From NCBI RefSeq assembly GCF_021730305.1, contig NZ_CP032674.1, forward strand, positions 2,093,001-2,157,000: 64,000 nucleotides of DNA. The letters are read 5' to 3'. The translations under genes and the position numbers were made by a program. Source of the DNA: Xanthobacter sp. YC-JY1 (GTDB lineage: Bacteria > Pseudomonadota > Alphaproteobacteria > Rhizobiales > Xanthobacteraceae). The notes below the pieces were generated by a model. That model had not been told where the DNA came from, did no database searches, and saw nothing but the letters and a program-made list of their open reading frames with translations. Shown here one piece after another: positions 40,555 through 49,858 of this stretch; within the stretch, counting starts at the first letter, position 1, and each line of letters starts with the position of its first letter.

Positions 40555-41899
40555 AGTGGTCCATGTTCACGTCGCGCGTCTCCTTGCCCAGCACCAGGGC
40601 GATGAGGGTGAGGAGTGCCATGACCGAGAGATAGATGCCGACCCAGAACGGGCTGCCGCCGCCATAGCTCCACAGCGCCACGGCGATGAACGGGGCCACC
40701 GCCGCGCCGAGGATGGAGGAGACGTTGTAGGAGATGCCCGAGCCCGTGTAGCGCACATTGGCCGGGAACAGCTCCGGCAGCAGCGCGCCCATGGGGCCGA
40801 AGGTGAGGCCCATCAGCGTGAAGCCGATGATGAGCCATGCCATCACGCCCACCGGCCCGGCGGAGAGAATCGGCACCCACAAAAGGCCGAACAGCACGAT
40901 GGCGGCGGTGATGCCGATCAGCGTGCGGCGGCGGCCCCAGCGGTCGGCCCAGGGGCCGGAGACGAGGGTGAAGATGCCGAAGAACACCACGCCGCCGATC
41001 ATCATCAGCACGAAGGTGCGGTAGTCATATCCGAGCCCCGGCACCGCCGCCGTGGTCGGGGCGCGACCGTAGCTGAGCGAGAAGGTGGTCATCAGGTAGA
41101 ACAGCACGTAGGTGGCGAGCATGTAGAAGGTGCCGAGGATGAGCTCACGCCAGTGCGTCTTGAACGCCGCGGCCAGCGGCAGCTTCTGGATGCGGCCGTG
41201 CTCCAGCGCCTTTGCGAAGGCGGGGCTCTCCACCAGCGAGATGCGCACCCACAGGCCGACGATCACCATCACCGCCGAGAACAGGAAGGGCAGGCGCCAG
41301 CCCCAGGAGAGGAAGGCATCGGACGGGCGGGACGGATCGCTCGACGGCATCAGTGCCGCGATGGCGAGGAACAGGCCGTTGGCGATGATGAAGCCGATGG
41401 GCGCGCCAAGCTGCGGGAAGGTGCCATAGACGGCGCGCTTGCCCGCCGGCGCATTCTCGGTGGCCACCAGCGCCGCGCCGCTCCATTCGCCGCCGAGCGC
41501 GAAGCCCTGGGCGAGGCGCAGGATCACCAGCAGCAGGGGCGCGAACCAGCCGGCGGTCTGGAAGGTGGGCAGCAGGCCGATGAGGAACGTGGCGATGCCC
41601 ATGGTGAGCAGCGCGCCCACCAGCGTCAGCTTGCGCCCCTTCTTGTCGCCGAGATGGCCGAAGAAGATGGCACCCAGCGGCCGCGCCACCATGGCCGCGC
41701 CGAAGATGGCGAACGATGCGAGCAGCGCCGTCGTGTCATTGCCGGCCGGGAAGAACAGGTGCGGAAACACCAGCACCGCCGCCGTGGCATAGACGTAGAA
41801 GTCGTAGAACTCGATGGTGGTGCCGATCAGGCTCGCGAGGATGACGCGCGAGCGGGGATTGACGGCGGGCGCCGCATCGGCGGCGAAGGTCGTGGACAT
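40553..41899 (-). CDS. MFS transporter, metabolite:H+ symporter (MHS) type
   Basis: The protein has 448 residues and twelve predicted helices. MHS-family signatures are present: SLIGTTIEFYDFYVYATAAV in helix 1, GAIFFGHLGDKKGRKLTLVG between helices 2 and 3, RLAQGFALGGEWSGAALVAT in helix 4, and PELFPANVRYTGSGISYNVS in the second half. Relatives include ShiA and ProP, which take up shikimate, osmolytes or carboxylates by proton symport. The substrate cannot be fixed. The ATG at 41899 gives the usual start five codons after a TTG alternative. It lies 91 bp upstream of the photolyase gene. Confidence 0.92.
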   Translation of the reverse strand: MSTTFAADAAPAVNPRSRVILASLIGTTIEFYDFYVYATAAVLVFPHLFFPAGNDTTALLASFAIFGAAMVARPLGAIFFGHLGDKKGRKLTLVGALLTMGIATFLIGLLPTFQTAGWFAPLLLVILRLAQGFALGGEWSGAALVATENAPAGKRAVYGTFPQLGAPIGFIIANGLFLAIAALMPSSDPSRPSDAFLSWGWRLPFLFSAVMVIVGLWVRISLVESPAFAKALEHGRIQKLPLAAAFKTHWRELILGTFYMLATYVLFYLMTTFSLSYGRAPTTAAVPGLGYDYRTFVLMMIGGVVFFGIFTLVSGPWADRWGRRRTLIGITAAIVLFGLLWVPILSAGPVGVMAWLIIGFTLMGLTFGPMGALLPELFPANVRYTGSGISYNVSSILGAAVAPFIAVALWSYGGGSPFWVGIYLSVMALLTLIALVLGKETRDVNMDH

Positions 41900-42525
41900 G
41901 CCGGTACTTTCCAACTGCGCCCCGTAAAGGCCGGGAGCCGTTGGCGGCGGCTGAAGGGTCCGGCAATTTTCTGTCGCGACGGCAGGGGGCAGAGAAGGCC
42001 GGCGCGCAGGCTGTTTGCGGGTTCTGATAGTTTATTGCGCCCGCCTTCGCCAGTGCTTGCATCCTGAGCCGACGAGAGGCCGCCCTGCGGGCAGCGCATG
42101 GCGGACCGGCGCCGATCGTCTCCCATCCCCATCGCAAGCTGTGGATGACGGTGATGACTTCCCGGCTCCCCCCATCGGGCTCCAGCCTGTCACGGGCACG
42201 TGAAAATCGAGCCGGCGCAAGGCCCGTTAGGAATTTGATAACCTGCGGGTAGGCACCATATATAGTAGGAAGAGGGGTCAGATGGCCCCAATTGGTGGCA
42301 AAGAGGGGTTTGACCGGCGGGCCAGACTCGCACTAGCGTTCGGTCCTCGGCAGCCGGCATCCCACGGGTACGTATCGGTGAATGCTGGCGGGCCTCCCGG
42401 AACCCGCGAACTTCCGACCCGCCTGGCGCGGCGCGCTGCGCCATGCCTGTCGGTTTGTCACGTCCGCCATATTCGTCCTGTAGAATGATCGGCCCGAGCG
42501 GGGCCGAGCCGAAGGAGCACCGGTC
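41900..42525. other. Divergent MFS/nrdJ gap and nrdJ leader
   Basis: No gene is supported in this 626-bp stretch. It holds the nrdJ promoter with an NrdR-like box (42235-42268), then a leader of about 255 bases. A 7-bp inverted repeat TCGGCCC-N5-GGGCCGA occurs at about 42489-42507, directly before the AAGGAG site of nrdJ. I looked for the conserved core of a cobalamin riboswitch and did not find it. Confidence 0.5.
42235..42268 (+). promoter_or_regulatory. nrdJ promoter overlapped by an NrdR-box-like element
   Basis: TTGATA (42235-42240) and TATATA (42259-42264) are 18 bp apart. The bases at 42253-42268 match 12 of 16 positions of the NrdR-box consensus (ACAC-W-ATATAT-W-GTGT), centred on ATATAT, and cover the -10. 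NrdR boxes normally occur as spaced pairs; a second good copy was not found. Confidence 0.55.
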
Positions 42526-45500
42526 ATGCGCGTTGAACGCCGCTACACGCAAGAGGGTCGTTCCCCTTACGCGGACATCGCCTTCCGCGAGACCGTGAGC
42601 GAGATCCGGAACCCCGACGGCTCCGTGGTCTTCCGCCAGGAGGGGATCGAGGTTCCCGCGCAGTTCTCGCAGGTCGCCTCCGACATCCTCGCGCAGAAAT
42701 ATTTCCGCAAGGCCGGCGTGCCCGCGCGCCTGAAGAAGGTGGAGGAGAATTCCGTCCCCTCCTTCCTTTGGCGCTCCGTGGCCGACGAGGCGGCGCTCGC
42801 CGCCCTCCCCGAGAACGAGCGCTATGTGGGCGAGACCACCGCGCAGCAGGTATTCGATCGTCTGGCCGGCACCTGGACCTACTGGGGCTGGAAGGGCGGC
42901 TATTTCGACAGCGAGGCCGACGCGCAGGCCTTCTTCGACGAGCATTGCTACATGCTGGCCATGCAGATGGCCGCGCCCAACTCGCCGCAGTGGTTCAACA
43001 CCGGCCTGTTCTGGGCCTACGGCATCGACGGGCCGGGGCAGGGCCACTTCTATGTGGACTACCAGACCGGCGAGCTGATGGCCTCCACCTCGGCCTATGA
43101 GCATCCCCAGCCGCACGCCTGCTTCATCCAGTCCGTAGGCGACGACCTCGTCAACGAGGGCGGCATCATGGACCTGTGGGTCCGCGAGGCGCGCCTGTTC
43201 AAGTACGGCTCCGGCACCGGCTCCAACTTCTCCGCGCTGCGCGGCGAGGGAGAGAAGCTGTCCGGCGGCGGCCGCTCGTCCGGCCTCATGAGCTTCCTCA
43301 AGATCGGCGACCGCGCGGCGGGCGCCATCAAGTCCGGCGGCACCACCCGCCGCGCCGCCAAGATGGTGGTGGTCGACGCCGACCATCCGGACATCGAGGC
43401 CTATGTGGACTGGAAGGTGATCGAGGAGCAGAAGGTCTCCTCCCTCGTCACCGGCTCCAAGCTCAATGCCAAGCACCTCAAGGCGGTGCTCAAGGCCTGC
43501 GTGAACTGCGAAGGCAATGGCGACGACTGCTTCGACCCGGAGAAGAACCCGGCCCTCAAGCGCGAGATCAAGGCCGCCCGCAAGGCGGCGGTGGCCGACG
43601 CCGCCATCCGCCGGGTGATCCAGTATGCCCGCCAGGGCTACAAGGACATCGATGTCGCCATCTACGACACCGATTGGGACGGCGAGGCCTACATCACCGT
43701 CGCCGGCCAGAACTCCAACAATTCCGTCCGCGTCACCGACGACTTCCTGCGCGCCGTCGAGGCCGATGAGGACTGGAAGCTCATCCGCCGCACCGACGGC
43801 AAGGTCGCCAAGACCATCAAGGCCCGTGAGCTCTGGGAGAAGATCGGCTCGGCCGCGTGGCACTGCGCCGATCCCGGCATCCAGTTCCACACCGCGGTGA
43901 ACGACTGGCACACCTGCCCGGCGGCCGGCGAGATCCGCGCCTCCAACCCGTGCTCGGAATACATGTTCCTCGACGACACGGCCTGCAACCTCGCCTCGTT
44001 GAACCTCCTGCAGTTCCGCGACGCCGAGAAAAGGTTCGACGTGGAGAGCTACGAGCACGCCGTCCGGCTGTGGACCGTGGTGCTGGAAATCTCGGTGCTG
44101 ATGGCGCAGTTCCCCTCGCGCCGCATCGCCGAACTCTCCTACGAGTACCGCACCCTCGGCCTCGGCTACGCCAATATCGGCGGCCTGCTCATGTCGAGCG
44201 GCATTCCCTATGACTCCCCACAGGGCCGCGCCATCTGCGGTGCGCTCTCGGCCATCATGACCGGCGTCTGCTACGCCACCTCCGCCGAGATGGCGAAGGA
44301 GCTGGGCACGTTCGCGGCCTATTCGGCCAATGCCCAGTCCATGCTGCGGGTGATCCGCAACCACCGCCGCGCCGCCCATGGCATCGCCGAGGGCTATGAG
44401 GGCCTCTCCATCTCCCCGGTGCCGCTCGATCACCTCTCCTGCCCGGACACCCGCCTCGTCGCCCACGCCACCGCGGCCTGGGACAAGGCGCTGGAGCTCG
44501 GCGAGAAGCATGGCTACCGCAACGCGCAGGTGTCCGTGATCGCCCCCACCGGCACCATCGGCCTGGTGATGGACTGCGACACCACCGGCATCGAGCCCGA
44601 CTTCGCGCTGGTGAAGTTCAAGAAGCTGGCCGGCGGCGGCTACTTCAAGATCATCAACCGCGCCGTGCCCGAGGCGCTGCGCACCCTCGGCTACAAGGAA
44701 GCCGAGATCGCCGAAATCGAGGCCTATGCGGTGGGCCACGGCTCGCTCGCCAACGCGCCGGCCGTCAACCACGGCTCGCTGCGCGCCAAGGGCTTCGACG
44801 ACGCGGCCATCCAGAAGGCCGAGGCCGCGGTGAAGACCGCGTTCGACATCAAGTTCGCCTTCAACCGCTGGACGTTCGGCGAGGAATTCCTCGCCAACAC
44901 CCTGAAGGTGCCGGCGGCCCAGCTCGCCGACCCGAAGTTCGACCTCCTCGCCTTCCTCGGCTTCTCCAAGGCCGACATCGACGCCGCCAACGTGCATGTC
45001 TGCGGGGCGATGACGCTGGAGGGCGCGCCGTTCCTCAAGCCGCAGCACCTGCCGGTGTTCGACTGCGCCTCCCCGTGCGGCCGCATCGGCAAGCGCTATC
45101 TGTCGGTGGAGAGCCACATCCGCATGATGGCGGCGGCGCAGCCCTTCATCACGGGCGCCATCTCCAAGACCATCAACATGCCCAACGACGCCAGCGTCGA
45201 GGATTGCAAGGCGGCCTACCTGCTGTCCTGGCGCCTCGCGCTGAAGGCGAACGCCCTCTATCGCGACGGCTCCAAGCTCTCCCAGCCCCTCAACGCCCAG
45301 CTGGTGGCGGACGAGGAGGACGAGGACGACGCGCTGGATGCCGTGCTCTCCCAGCCCAACGCGGCCCGCACCGCGTCGGTCACCGAGAAGATCGTCGAGC
45401 GGGTGGTGGAGCGCATCGTCGAGCACCGCGTGCGTGAGCGCGAGAAGATGCCCGACCGCCGCAAGGGCTACACCCAGAAGGCGGTGGTGGGCGGCCACAA

Positions 45501-46254
45501 GGTCTATCTGCGCACCGGCGAATATGATGATGGCCGCCTCGGCGAGATCTTCATCGACATGCACAAGGAGGGCGCGGCGCTCCGCTCGCTCCTCAACAAC
45601 TTCGCCATCGCCATCTCGCTCGGCCTCCAGTACGGCGTGCCGCTCGAGGAATATGTGGACGCCTTCACCTTCACCCGCTTCGAGCCCGCCGGCCCGGTGC
45701 AGGGCAACGACACCATCAAGTACGCCACCTCCATGCTCGACTACGTGTTCCGCGAGCTGGCGGTGAGCTATCTCGGCCGCAACGACCTCGGCCATGTGGA
45801 CCTGTCCGAGACCGGCTTCGACGCGCTCGGCAAGGGCGTGGACGAGGGCAAGGCGCCGACCAATCCGTCGGCCCGCATCGTCTCCAAGGGCCTCGTGCGC
45901 GGCAAGACGGTGAACCTGCTGGTGCCCCAGCCTGTCGCCCCCGAGCCGCGCTCCGGCACGGACAACGTGACGATGCTGCGCGCAAGCACCGTCGGTGCCA
46001 CCGCGCTGAAGACTGACACCGCCGAACTCAAGGATCCGGCGCCCCAGCCGGAGGAGATCGAGGAAGCGGTGGAGAGCCTGATGGAGAAGTCGCTCCCCTG
46101 GTCCGCGACCGCCCGCAAGGCCGAGGCGCGCGCCGAAGCCAAGGCCAAGGGCTACGAGGGCGAAGCTTGCCCCGAGTGCATGAACTTCACCATGGTGCGC
46201 AACGGCACCTGCCTGAAGTGCGACACCTGCGGCGGGACGACCGGCTGCAGCTGA
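42526..46254 (+). CDS. nrdJ: Adenosylcobalamin-dependent (class II) ribonucleoside-diphosphate reductase
   Basis: The 1242-residue enzyme reduces ribonucleotides to deoxyribonucleotides with a B12-derived radical and needs no oxygen. Key residues: Cys199 in PHACFIQSV (first redox Cys), the finger-loop [11 protein letters not shown] with Cys476 and Glu478 (N-x-C-x-E), and [18 protein letters not shown]-type domain with [20 protein letters not shown] lies near residue 1000. A C-terminal zinc-ribbon ([15 protein letters not shown], then CDTCGG) serves in reduction of the active site. AAGGAG precedes the ATG by 9 bp. A strong terminator follows. Regulation by NrdR is suggested by the promoter box. 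Confidence 0.97.
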   Translation: MRVERRYTQEGRSPYADIAFRETVSEIRNPDGSVVFRQEGIEVPAQFSQVASDILAQKYFRKAGVPARLKKVEENSVPSFLWRSVADEAALAALPENERYVGETTAQQVFDRLAGTWTYWGWKGGYFDSEADAQAFFDEHCYMLAMQMAAPNSPQWFNTGLFWAYGIDGPGQGHFYVDYQTGELMASTSAYEHPQPHACFIQSVGDDLVNEGGIMDLWVREARLFKYGSGTGSNFSALRGEGEKLSGGGRSSGLMSFLKIGDRAAGAIKSGGTTRRAAKMVVVDADHPDIEAYVDWKVIEEQKVSSLVTGSKLNAKHLKAVLKACVNCEGNGDDCFDPEKNPALKREIKAARKAAVADAAIRRVIQYARQGYKDIDVAIYDTDWDGEAYITVAGQNSNNSVRVTDDFLRAVEADEDWKLIRRTDGKVAKTIKARELWEKIGSAAWHCADPGIQFHTAVNDWHTCPAAGEIRASNPCSEYMFLDDTACNLASLNLLQFRDAEKRFDVESYEHAVRLWTVVLEISVLMAQFPSRRIAELSYEYRTLGLGYANIGGLLMSSGIPYDSPQGRAICGALSAIMTGVCYATSAEMAKELGTFAAYSANAQSMLRVIRNHRRAAHGIAEGYEGLSISPVPLDHLSCPDTRLVAHATAAWDKALELGEKHGYRNAQVSVIAPTGTIGLVMDCDTTGIEPDFALVKFKKLAGGGYFKIINRAVPEALRTLGYKEAEIAEIEAYAVGHGSLANAPAVNHGSLRAKGFDDAAIQKAEAAVKTAFDIKFAFNRWTFGEEFLANTLKVPAAQLADPKFDLLAFLGFSKADIDAANVHVCGAMTLEGAPFLKPQHLPVFDCASPCGRIGKRYLSVESHIRMMAAAQPFITGAISKTINMPNDASVEDCKAAYLLSWRLALKANALYRDGSKLSQPLNAQLVADEEDEDDALDAVLSQPNAARTASVTEKIVERVVERIVEHRVREREKMPDRRKGYTQKAVVGGHKVYLRTGEYDDGRLGEIFIDMHKEGAALRSLLNNFAIAISLGLQYGVPLEEYVDAFTFTRFEPAGPVQGNDTIKYATSMLDYVFRELAVSYLGRNDLGHVDLSETGFDALGKGVDEGKAPTNPSARIVSKGLVRGKTVNLLVPQPVAPEPRSGTDNVTMLRASTVGATALKTDTAELKDPAPQPEEIEEAVESLMEKSLPWSATARKAEARAEAKAKGYEGEACPECMNFTMVRNGTCLKCDTCGGTTGCS

Positions 46255-46277
46255 GGTATTTTCGCCTCCGTAAGAAC

Positions 46278-46308
46278 AATGCCCGGGCCTGCGGTCCCGG
46301 GCATTTTT
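46278..46308 (+). terminator. Rho-independent terminator of nrdJ
   Basis: A 10-bp perfect stem (AATGCCCGGG with CCCGGGCATT, 8-base loop) runs into a T-tract, 23 bp after the nrdJ stop. Confidence 0.92.
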
Positions 46309-46616
46309 CGTTTTGACAGGGTCTTGAGCCTTGGATGTCGACTCGCCTCTCTGCATCGGGCTTCCCGCCGCAGCGTCGGATTGGAGAAACGGATCTCGCG
46401 CCACGGGATTGGGAAGCCGGCCCACATCCCCCGACGGTGGATGTCTGAGCGGAAAATGTGCGGTGGAGCGCGGGTTCTGGTTGACGCCTCAATGCAATTT
46501 CTGAATATGGCGTGGTTTCGTTTGCCCCGCCGATATTCGCCGCCAGCCCCATCAGAGATGGGTTCGCTGCCGCCCTTTGACACACGTGAAATCTGGTACC
46601 ATGGCAGGAGGCCGAT
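46309..46616. other. Gap between nrdJ terminator and FkbM gene
   Basis: About 308 bp without a supported gene. TTGACA occurs at 46577-46582 close to the FkbM start, but no -10 at standard spacing is clear. A small inverted repeat (ACATCC-N9-GGATGT) lies near 46425-46445. GCAGGAGG provides a good ribosome site at about 46604-46611. Confidence 0.4.
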
Positions 46617-47306
46617 ATGGATTACGCTCATCCGCTCGCGCTGGCGGTTCGCCGTATCGGCCAGAAGGCCGGAGTACTCAGGCCTCTCGTTAAATTGTAC
46701 CGCAAGATTGCCAGGACCGGCTACGAAGATGCCTTCGGCGTGGCGCTCCTGAACGATGTCAGGACGGCCGACATCGTCTGGGACGTGGGCGCCAATACTG
46801 GCCTTTACAGCCGAAAATTGGCCGAGGCCGTGGGGGTGACTGGAAAGGTCGTCGCTTTCGAACCCACACCCTCAACCCTTCAGGCGTTGCGCGGCACGAT
46901 TGCGCCCTATCCTCAGGTGACCGTCGTTCCGGTTGCGCTTGCCGACTATTCCGGCGTGGCACATTTCGGCACCAGCGACCATCACGAGAGCAACACGCTC
47001 AATGCCAGTGCCAAGTCGAGCGAATGCATCGAGGTGAAGGTCGAGCGGGGCGATGTCTATGCGGTCGATCAGTGTCCCAATGTCATCAAGATTGACGTTG
47101 AGGGCTTCGAGCTCGATGTGGTCAGGGGCCTGACGCGGACGCTGGCGCAGCCCCAACTGCGGTCTGTTTTCGTGGAAGTCCACTTCCTCGAAATGGCTAA
47201 GCGGGGCCTAGATGACGGTGCGGGGCAACTGAAGGCTGCCCTCGAACGAGTCGGCCTTCGTGTCACTTGGCTCGATCCATCCCATATCGTCGCGCGCAGA
47301 GCATAG
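46617..47306 (+). CDS. FkbM family SAM-dependent methyltransferase
   Basis: The 229-residue protein has a class I methyltransferase domain: IVWDVGANTGLYSRKLAEAV (SAM-binding motif I near residue 55), KVVAFEPTPSTLQALRG (motif II with the acidic residue), VPVALADYSG, and VIKIDVEGFELDVVRGLTRT (motif IV-like KxDVEG typical of FkbM proteins). Such enzymes methylate sugars, O-antigen, glycolipids or natural products. No carbohydrate genes flank it, so the acceptor is unknown. It stands alone on the plus strand and converges with the minus-strand 179-residue gene. Confidence 0.92.
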   Translation: MDYAHPLALAVRRIGQKAGVLRPLVKLYRKIARTGYEDAFGVALLNDVRTADIVWDVGANTGLYSRKLAEAVGVTGKVVAFEPTPSTLQALRGTIAPYPQVTVVPVALADYSGVAHFGTSDHHESNTLNASAKSSECIEVKVERGDVYAVDQCPNVIKIDVEGFELDVVRGLTRTLAQPQLRSVFVEVHFLEMAKRGLDDGAGQLKAALERVGLRVTWLDPSHIVARRA

Positions 47307-47315
47307 CAGACCGCA

Positions 47316-47340
47316 GACGGAGGCGGGGCAGCCCTCCGTC
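47316..47340. terminator. Hairpin between convergent genes
   Basis: An 8-bp perfect stem (GACGGAGG with CCTCCGTC, 9-base loop) lies between the FkbM stop and the stop of the opposite gene. No T-tract follows on either strand. It may serve both transcripts weakly. Confidence 0.4.
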
Positions 47341-47356
47341 CCCGGACAGCGCCTGA

Positions 47357-47896
47357 TCAGGCGGCGTTCTTGATGCTCAGGCCGTCCTCGTAGGACACTT
47401 CCTTGTAGTGCGAGACTTCCGCATATTTCAGCCCCACGTCGGCGAGGGCATCGAGCTTGGCGGCGGTGTCGAACTTCTTGAGCTTCACCTTGTCCACGTA
47501 GAAGGTGTCGATCAGCTCATTGTAGACCGAGGTTTCGTCGAGGAAAATGGCGAAGATCTTCACGTCGCCGAAGCGAATCAGCAGGCGGTTGCCCTGCGGC
47601 AGATCCGAGATATAGACGAAATACTTGCCCTCGCCGTCGAGGGCGGCGCCGAGCGTTTCCACCAGCTTGGGCAGGCTCTCGTAGCTGGTGATGGAGCCGG
47701 CAAGGAAGCCGATGGCGGGCTTGCCGTCCTCGCACACCGAGAACACTTCCTTCAGCACCGCCTCAGGCCCGTCGTAGGAAATCTCGCCGCGGAAGCCGAA
47801 GCGGCCGGCCACATGGGTGTCGGCATTCAGCGTCGGCTTCAGGAGCCGCCCCTCGGTGCTCAGCTTGGCAAAAGGCGTATCAGCAACAGCGGTCAT
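47357..47896 (-). CDS. Unrecognised 179-residue protein beside a Rieske protein
   Basis: I do not recognise this family. The start MTAVADTPFAKLSTEGRLLK is at an ATG; an in-frame GTG further upstream gives a poorer N-terminus. The sequence is soluble, without a signal peptide or membrane segment. Visible parts are HVAGRFGFRGEISYDGPEAV, EDGKPAIGFLAGSITSYESL, GKYFVYISDLPQGNRLLIRF, and VYNELIDTFYVDKVKLKKFD. One Cys (FSVCEDGKP) is present, and no obvious cofactor motif. It lies 158 bp downstream of the Rieske gene on the same strand, so a shared role is plausible. The even composition and good length argue that it is a real gene. Confidence 0.68.
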   Translation of the reverse strand: MTAVADTPFAKLSTEGRLLKPTLNADTHVAGRFGFRGEISYDGPEAVLKEVFSVCEDGKPAIGFLAGSITSYESLPKLVETLGAALDGEGKYFVYISDLPQGNRLLIRFGDVKIFAIFLDETSVYNELIDTFYVDKVKLKKFDTAAKLDALADVGLKYAEVSHYKEVSYEDGLSIKNAA

Positions 47897-48054
47897 GGAA
47901 AAATCCTTGGGTGAGGTCGCGGTGGGCGAGGCCCTTTTGGGCGTGCCGTGGAGAACCTCGTGTGCGCCGGCCTGGGAGGGCCGGACCGGGCACGAGGCCC
48001 CGGTCTGCCGTGCCCCTTCGGACACGACCTCTTGTCCAGCGGAGGCGTGAGGCC

Positions 48055-48483
48055 TCAGTCGCCGGTAATCAGCACCTCCGGGACCTCGTTGGGGTCCTCC
48101 ACGTCCAGGCCGTCCTCTTCGGCGAGGGGGACGTTGACGAGGCAGACGTCGCCGTCATCGACGACGATCTCGATGGGGGTGAGGGATTTGCCCTTGCAGG
48201 GGCCGATGAAACAGGCGCCGGTATCGGGGTCGAACTTCGCCTGGTGCCGCCCGCAGGCGAGGAAGTTGGCCTCGCGGTCCAGGAATTCGCCGGGATAGGC
48301 GTCGAGCCGCTTGCCCTCGTGCGGGCAGACATTCTCGTAGCCGTGGAAGCTGTTGCCGCGGCGCGCGATGAAGATCGGCCACGCCTTCTTGTTGCCGTCC
48401 GCGTCGAGCCGCGCGAGCACGAAGCCGCGGGCGTCGCCATCCTGAATCTCGTAGGTGGCGCAGATGGCGAAGAGTTCGGTCAT
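48055..48483 (-). CDS. Rieske [2Fe-2S] ferredoxin-like protein
   Basis: The 142-residue protein has both halves of the Rieske cluster motif: NVCPHEGKRLD (C-x-H near residue 53) and ACGRHQAKFD (C-x2-H, 24 residues on). The length and lack of further domains mark it as a stand-alone Rieske ferredoxin, cytoplasmic since no signal is present. Related proteins feed electrons to oxygenases or other enzymes. The acidic C-terminus (LAEEDGLDVEDPNEVPEVLI) is unusual. No oxygenase is adjacent; its only close neighbour on the strand is the unrecognised 179-residue protein. Upstream is prfB, 145 bp away. Confidence 0.87.
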   Translation of the reverse strand: MTELFAICATYEIQDGDARGFVLARLDADGNKKAWPIFIARRGNSFHGYENVCPHEGKRLDAYPGEFLDREANFLACGRHQAKFDPDTGACFIGPCKGKSLTPIEIVVDDGDVCLVNVPLAEEDGLDVEDPNEVPEVLITGD

Positions 48484-48628
48484 TACAGAGCTTTCTCAGG
48501 TCCGGAGGGACCGGGAAAGCTCGTGCAAGAATTGGGCCGCCGCTCCGGCGGCCCCGATTGTCGTGTCTCCGACACAGCCCGCCGGAGGGCGGAATGGCCG
48601 GTGGCGGGACTGATTTCCTCGGGGGAGA

Positions 48629-49759
48629 TCAGTCCACGTCGTCGACGCTCTCCGGCCCGCCGCCATAGGCGCGCTGGGCGAGGGCGGCCTGCATGAACGG
48701 GTCGAGATCGCCGTCCAGCACCTCCTGCGGCGTGCCGGAGGTAACGCCGGTGCGCAGGTCCTTCACCAACTGATAGGGCTGGAGCACATAAGAGCGGATC
48801 TGGTGGCCCCAACCGATGTCGGTCTTGGCCGCCTGCTCGGCCATGGCCTCCGCCTCGCGCTTCTTCAGCTCGAGGTCGTAGAGCTTGGCGCGCAGCATGT
48901 TCCAGGCGGTGGCGCGGTTCTTGTGCTGGGAGCGGTCACCCTCGCTCACCACGGCGATGCCGGTCGGGATGTGGGTGAGGCGCACCGCCGATTCCGTCTT
49001 GTTCACGTGCTGGCCGCCGGCACCGCCGGAGCGCATCGTGTCGACCCGCACGTCCGCTTCCTTGATGTCCACCACGATGCGGTCGTCCACCACGGGATAG
49101 ACATCCACCGAGGCGAAGGACGTCTGGCGCCGGGCGTTGGAATCGAAGGGCGAGATGCGCACGAGGCGGTGGACGCCCGCCTCGGTCTTCAGCCAGCCAT
49201 AGGCATTGTGGCCCTTCACCTGGATGGTGGCGGACTTCAGGCCGGCCTGCTCGCCCTGGCTCTCGTCCATCAGCTCCACCTTGAAGCCGTGGCGCTCGCA
49301 CCAGCGGCGATACATGCGCAGCAGCATCTCCGCCCAGTCCTGGCTGTCGGTGCCGCCGGCGCCGGCATGGACTTCGAGATAGGAGTCGTTGGAATCGGCC
49401 TCGCCCGAGAGCAAGGCCTCCAGCTCGCGCCGGGCCAGCTCCGCCTTCAGCCCGTCGAGGGCTCCGGCGGCCTCGGAGATCACACCCTCGTCGCCTTCCG
49501 CCTCGCCGAGATCGATGAGCTCGATATTGTCCGCAAGGTCGCGCTCCACCCGATCGATGGCGCCGAGGCCATCCTCCAGGCTGGTGCGCTCCTGCATCAG
49601 CTTTTGCGCCCGCTCGGGATCGTCCCAGAGCTTGGGATCTTCAACGATGGCATTCAGCTCCGCGAGACGACGGCGCGAACGGTCCACGTCGAGGTGGGAC
49701 CGCAACAGGTCGAGGGAGGCTTTGATCTCGTCGACTTTTGCGGCGAGTTCCGCGCGCAT
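48629..49759 (-). CDS. prfB: Peptide chain release factor 2
   Basis: RF2 recognises UGA and UAA and triggers peptide release. The 376-residue protein has the tripeptide anticodon-like SPF in [16 protein letters not shown] and the universal GGQ in [20 protein letters not shown]. The frame is uninterrupted from the ATG at 49759, so the programmed +1 frameshift used in E. coli prfB is absent. The N-terminal helical domain ([20 protein letters not shown]) has normal length. It follows the EAL-protein gene on the same strand after about 100 bp. Confidence 0.97.
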   Translation of the reverse strand: MRAELAAKVDEIKASLDLLRSHLDVDRSRRRLAELNAIVEDPKLWDDPERAQKLMQERTSLEDGLGAIDRVERDLADNIELIDLGEAEGDEGVISEAAGALDGLKAELARRELEALLSGEADSNDSYLEVHAGAGGTDSQDWAEMLLRMYRRWCERHGFKVELMDESQGEQAGLKSATIQVKGHNAYGWLKTEAGVHRLVRISPFDSNARRQTSFASVDVYPVVDDRIVVDIKEADVRVDTMRSGGAGGQHVNKTESAVRLTHIPTGIAVVSEGDRSQHKNRATAWNMLRAKLYDLELKKREAEAMAEQAAKTDIGWGHQIRSYVLQPYQLVKDLRTGVTSGTPQEVLDGDLDPFMQAALAQRAYGGGPESVDDVD

Positions 49760-49858
49760 GGCTCATCTTTCTCCGGCTGAGGGCCGCGGAAAATAGCGGC
49801 GGGGGGCGCGGGTGTAAACGCCGGGCCGGCGGGGAGGGGGCTTCGGGGGCAGAAAGCT

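Noticed and set aside
42270-42525. Possible cobalamin riboswitch before nrdJ
   Set aside because: The conserved B12-box type core was not found by eye in the leader. An Infernal search would settle it.
42190-46425. A 1411-codon open frame antisense to nrdJ
   Set aside because: High GC and codon bias keep the opposite frame of nrdJ free of stops. The translation is His/Arg/Gly/Ala-rich with no domain pattern, while nrdJ has full catalytic motifs.
49620-49759. Programmed frameshift in prfB
   Set aside because: The reading frame is continuous from the ATG with no in-frame TGA near the start, so no frameshift is needed.
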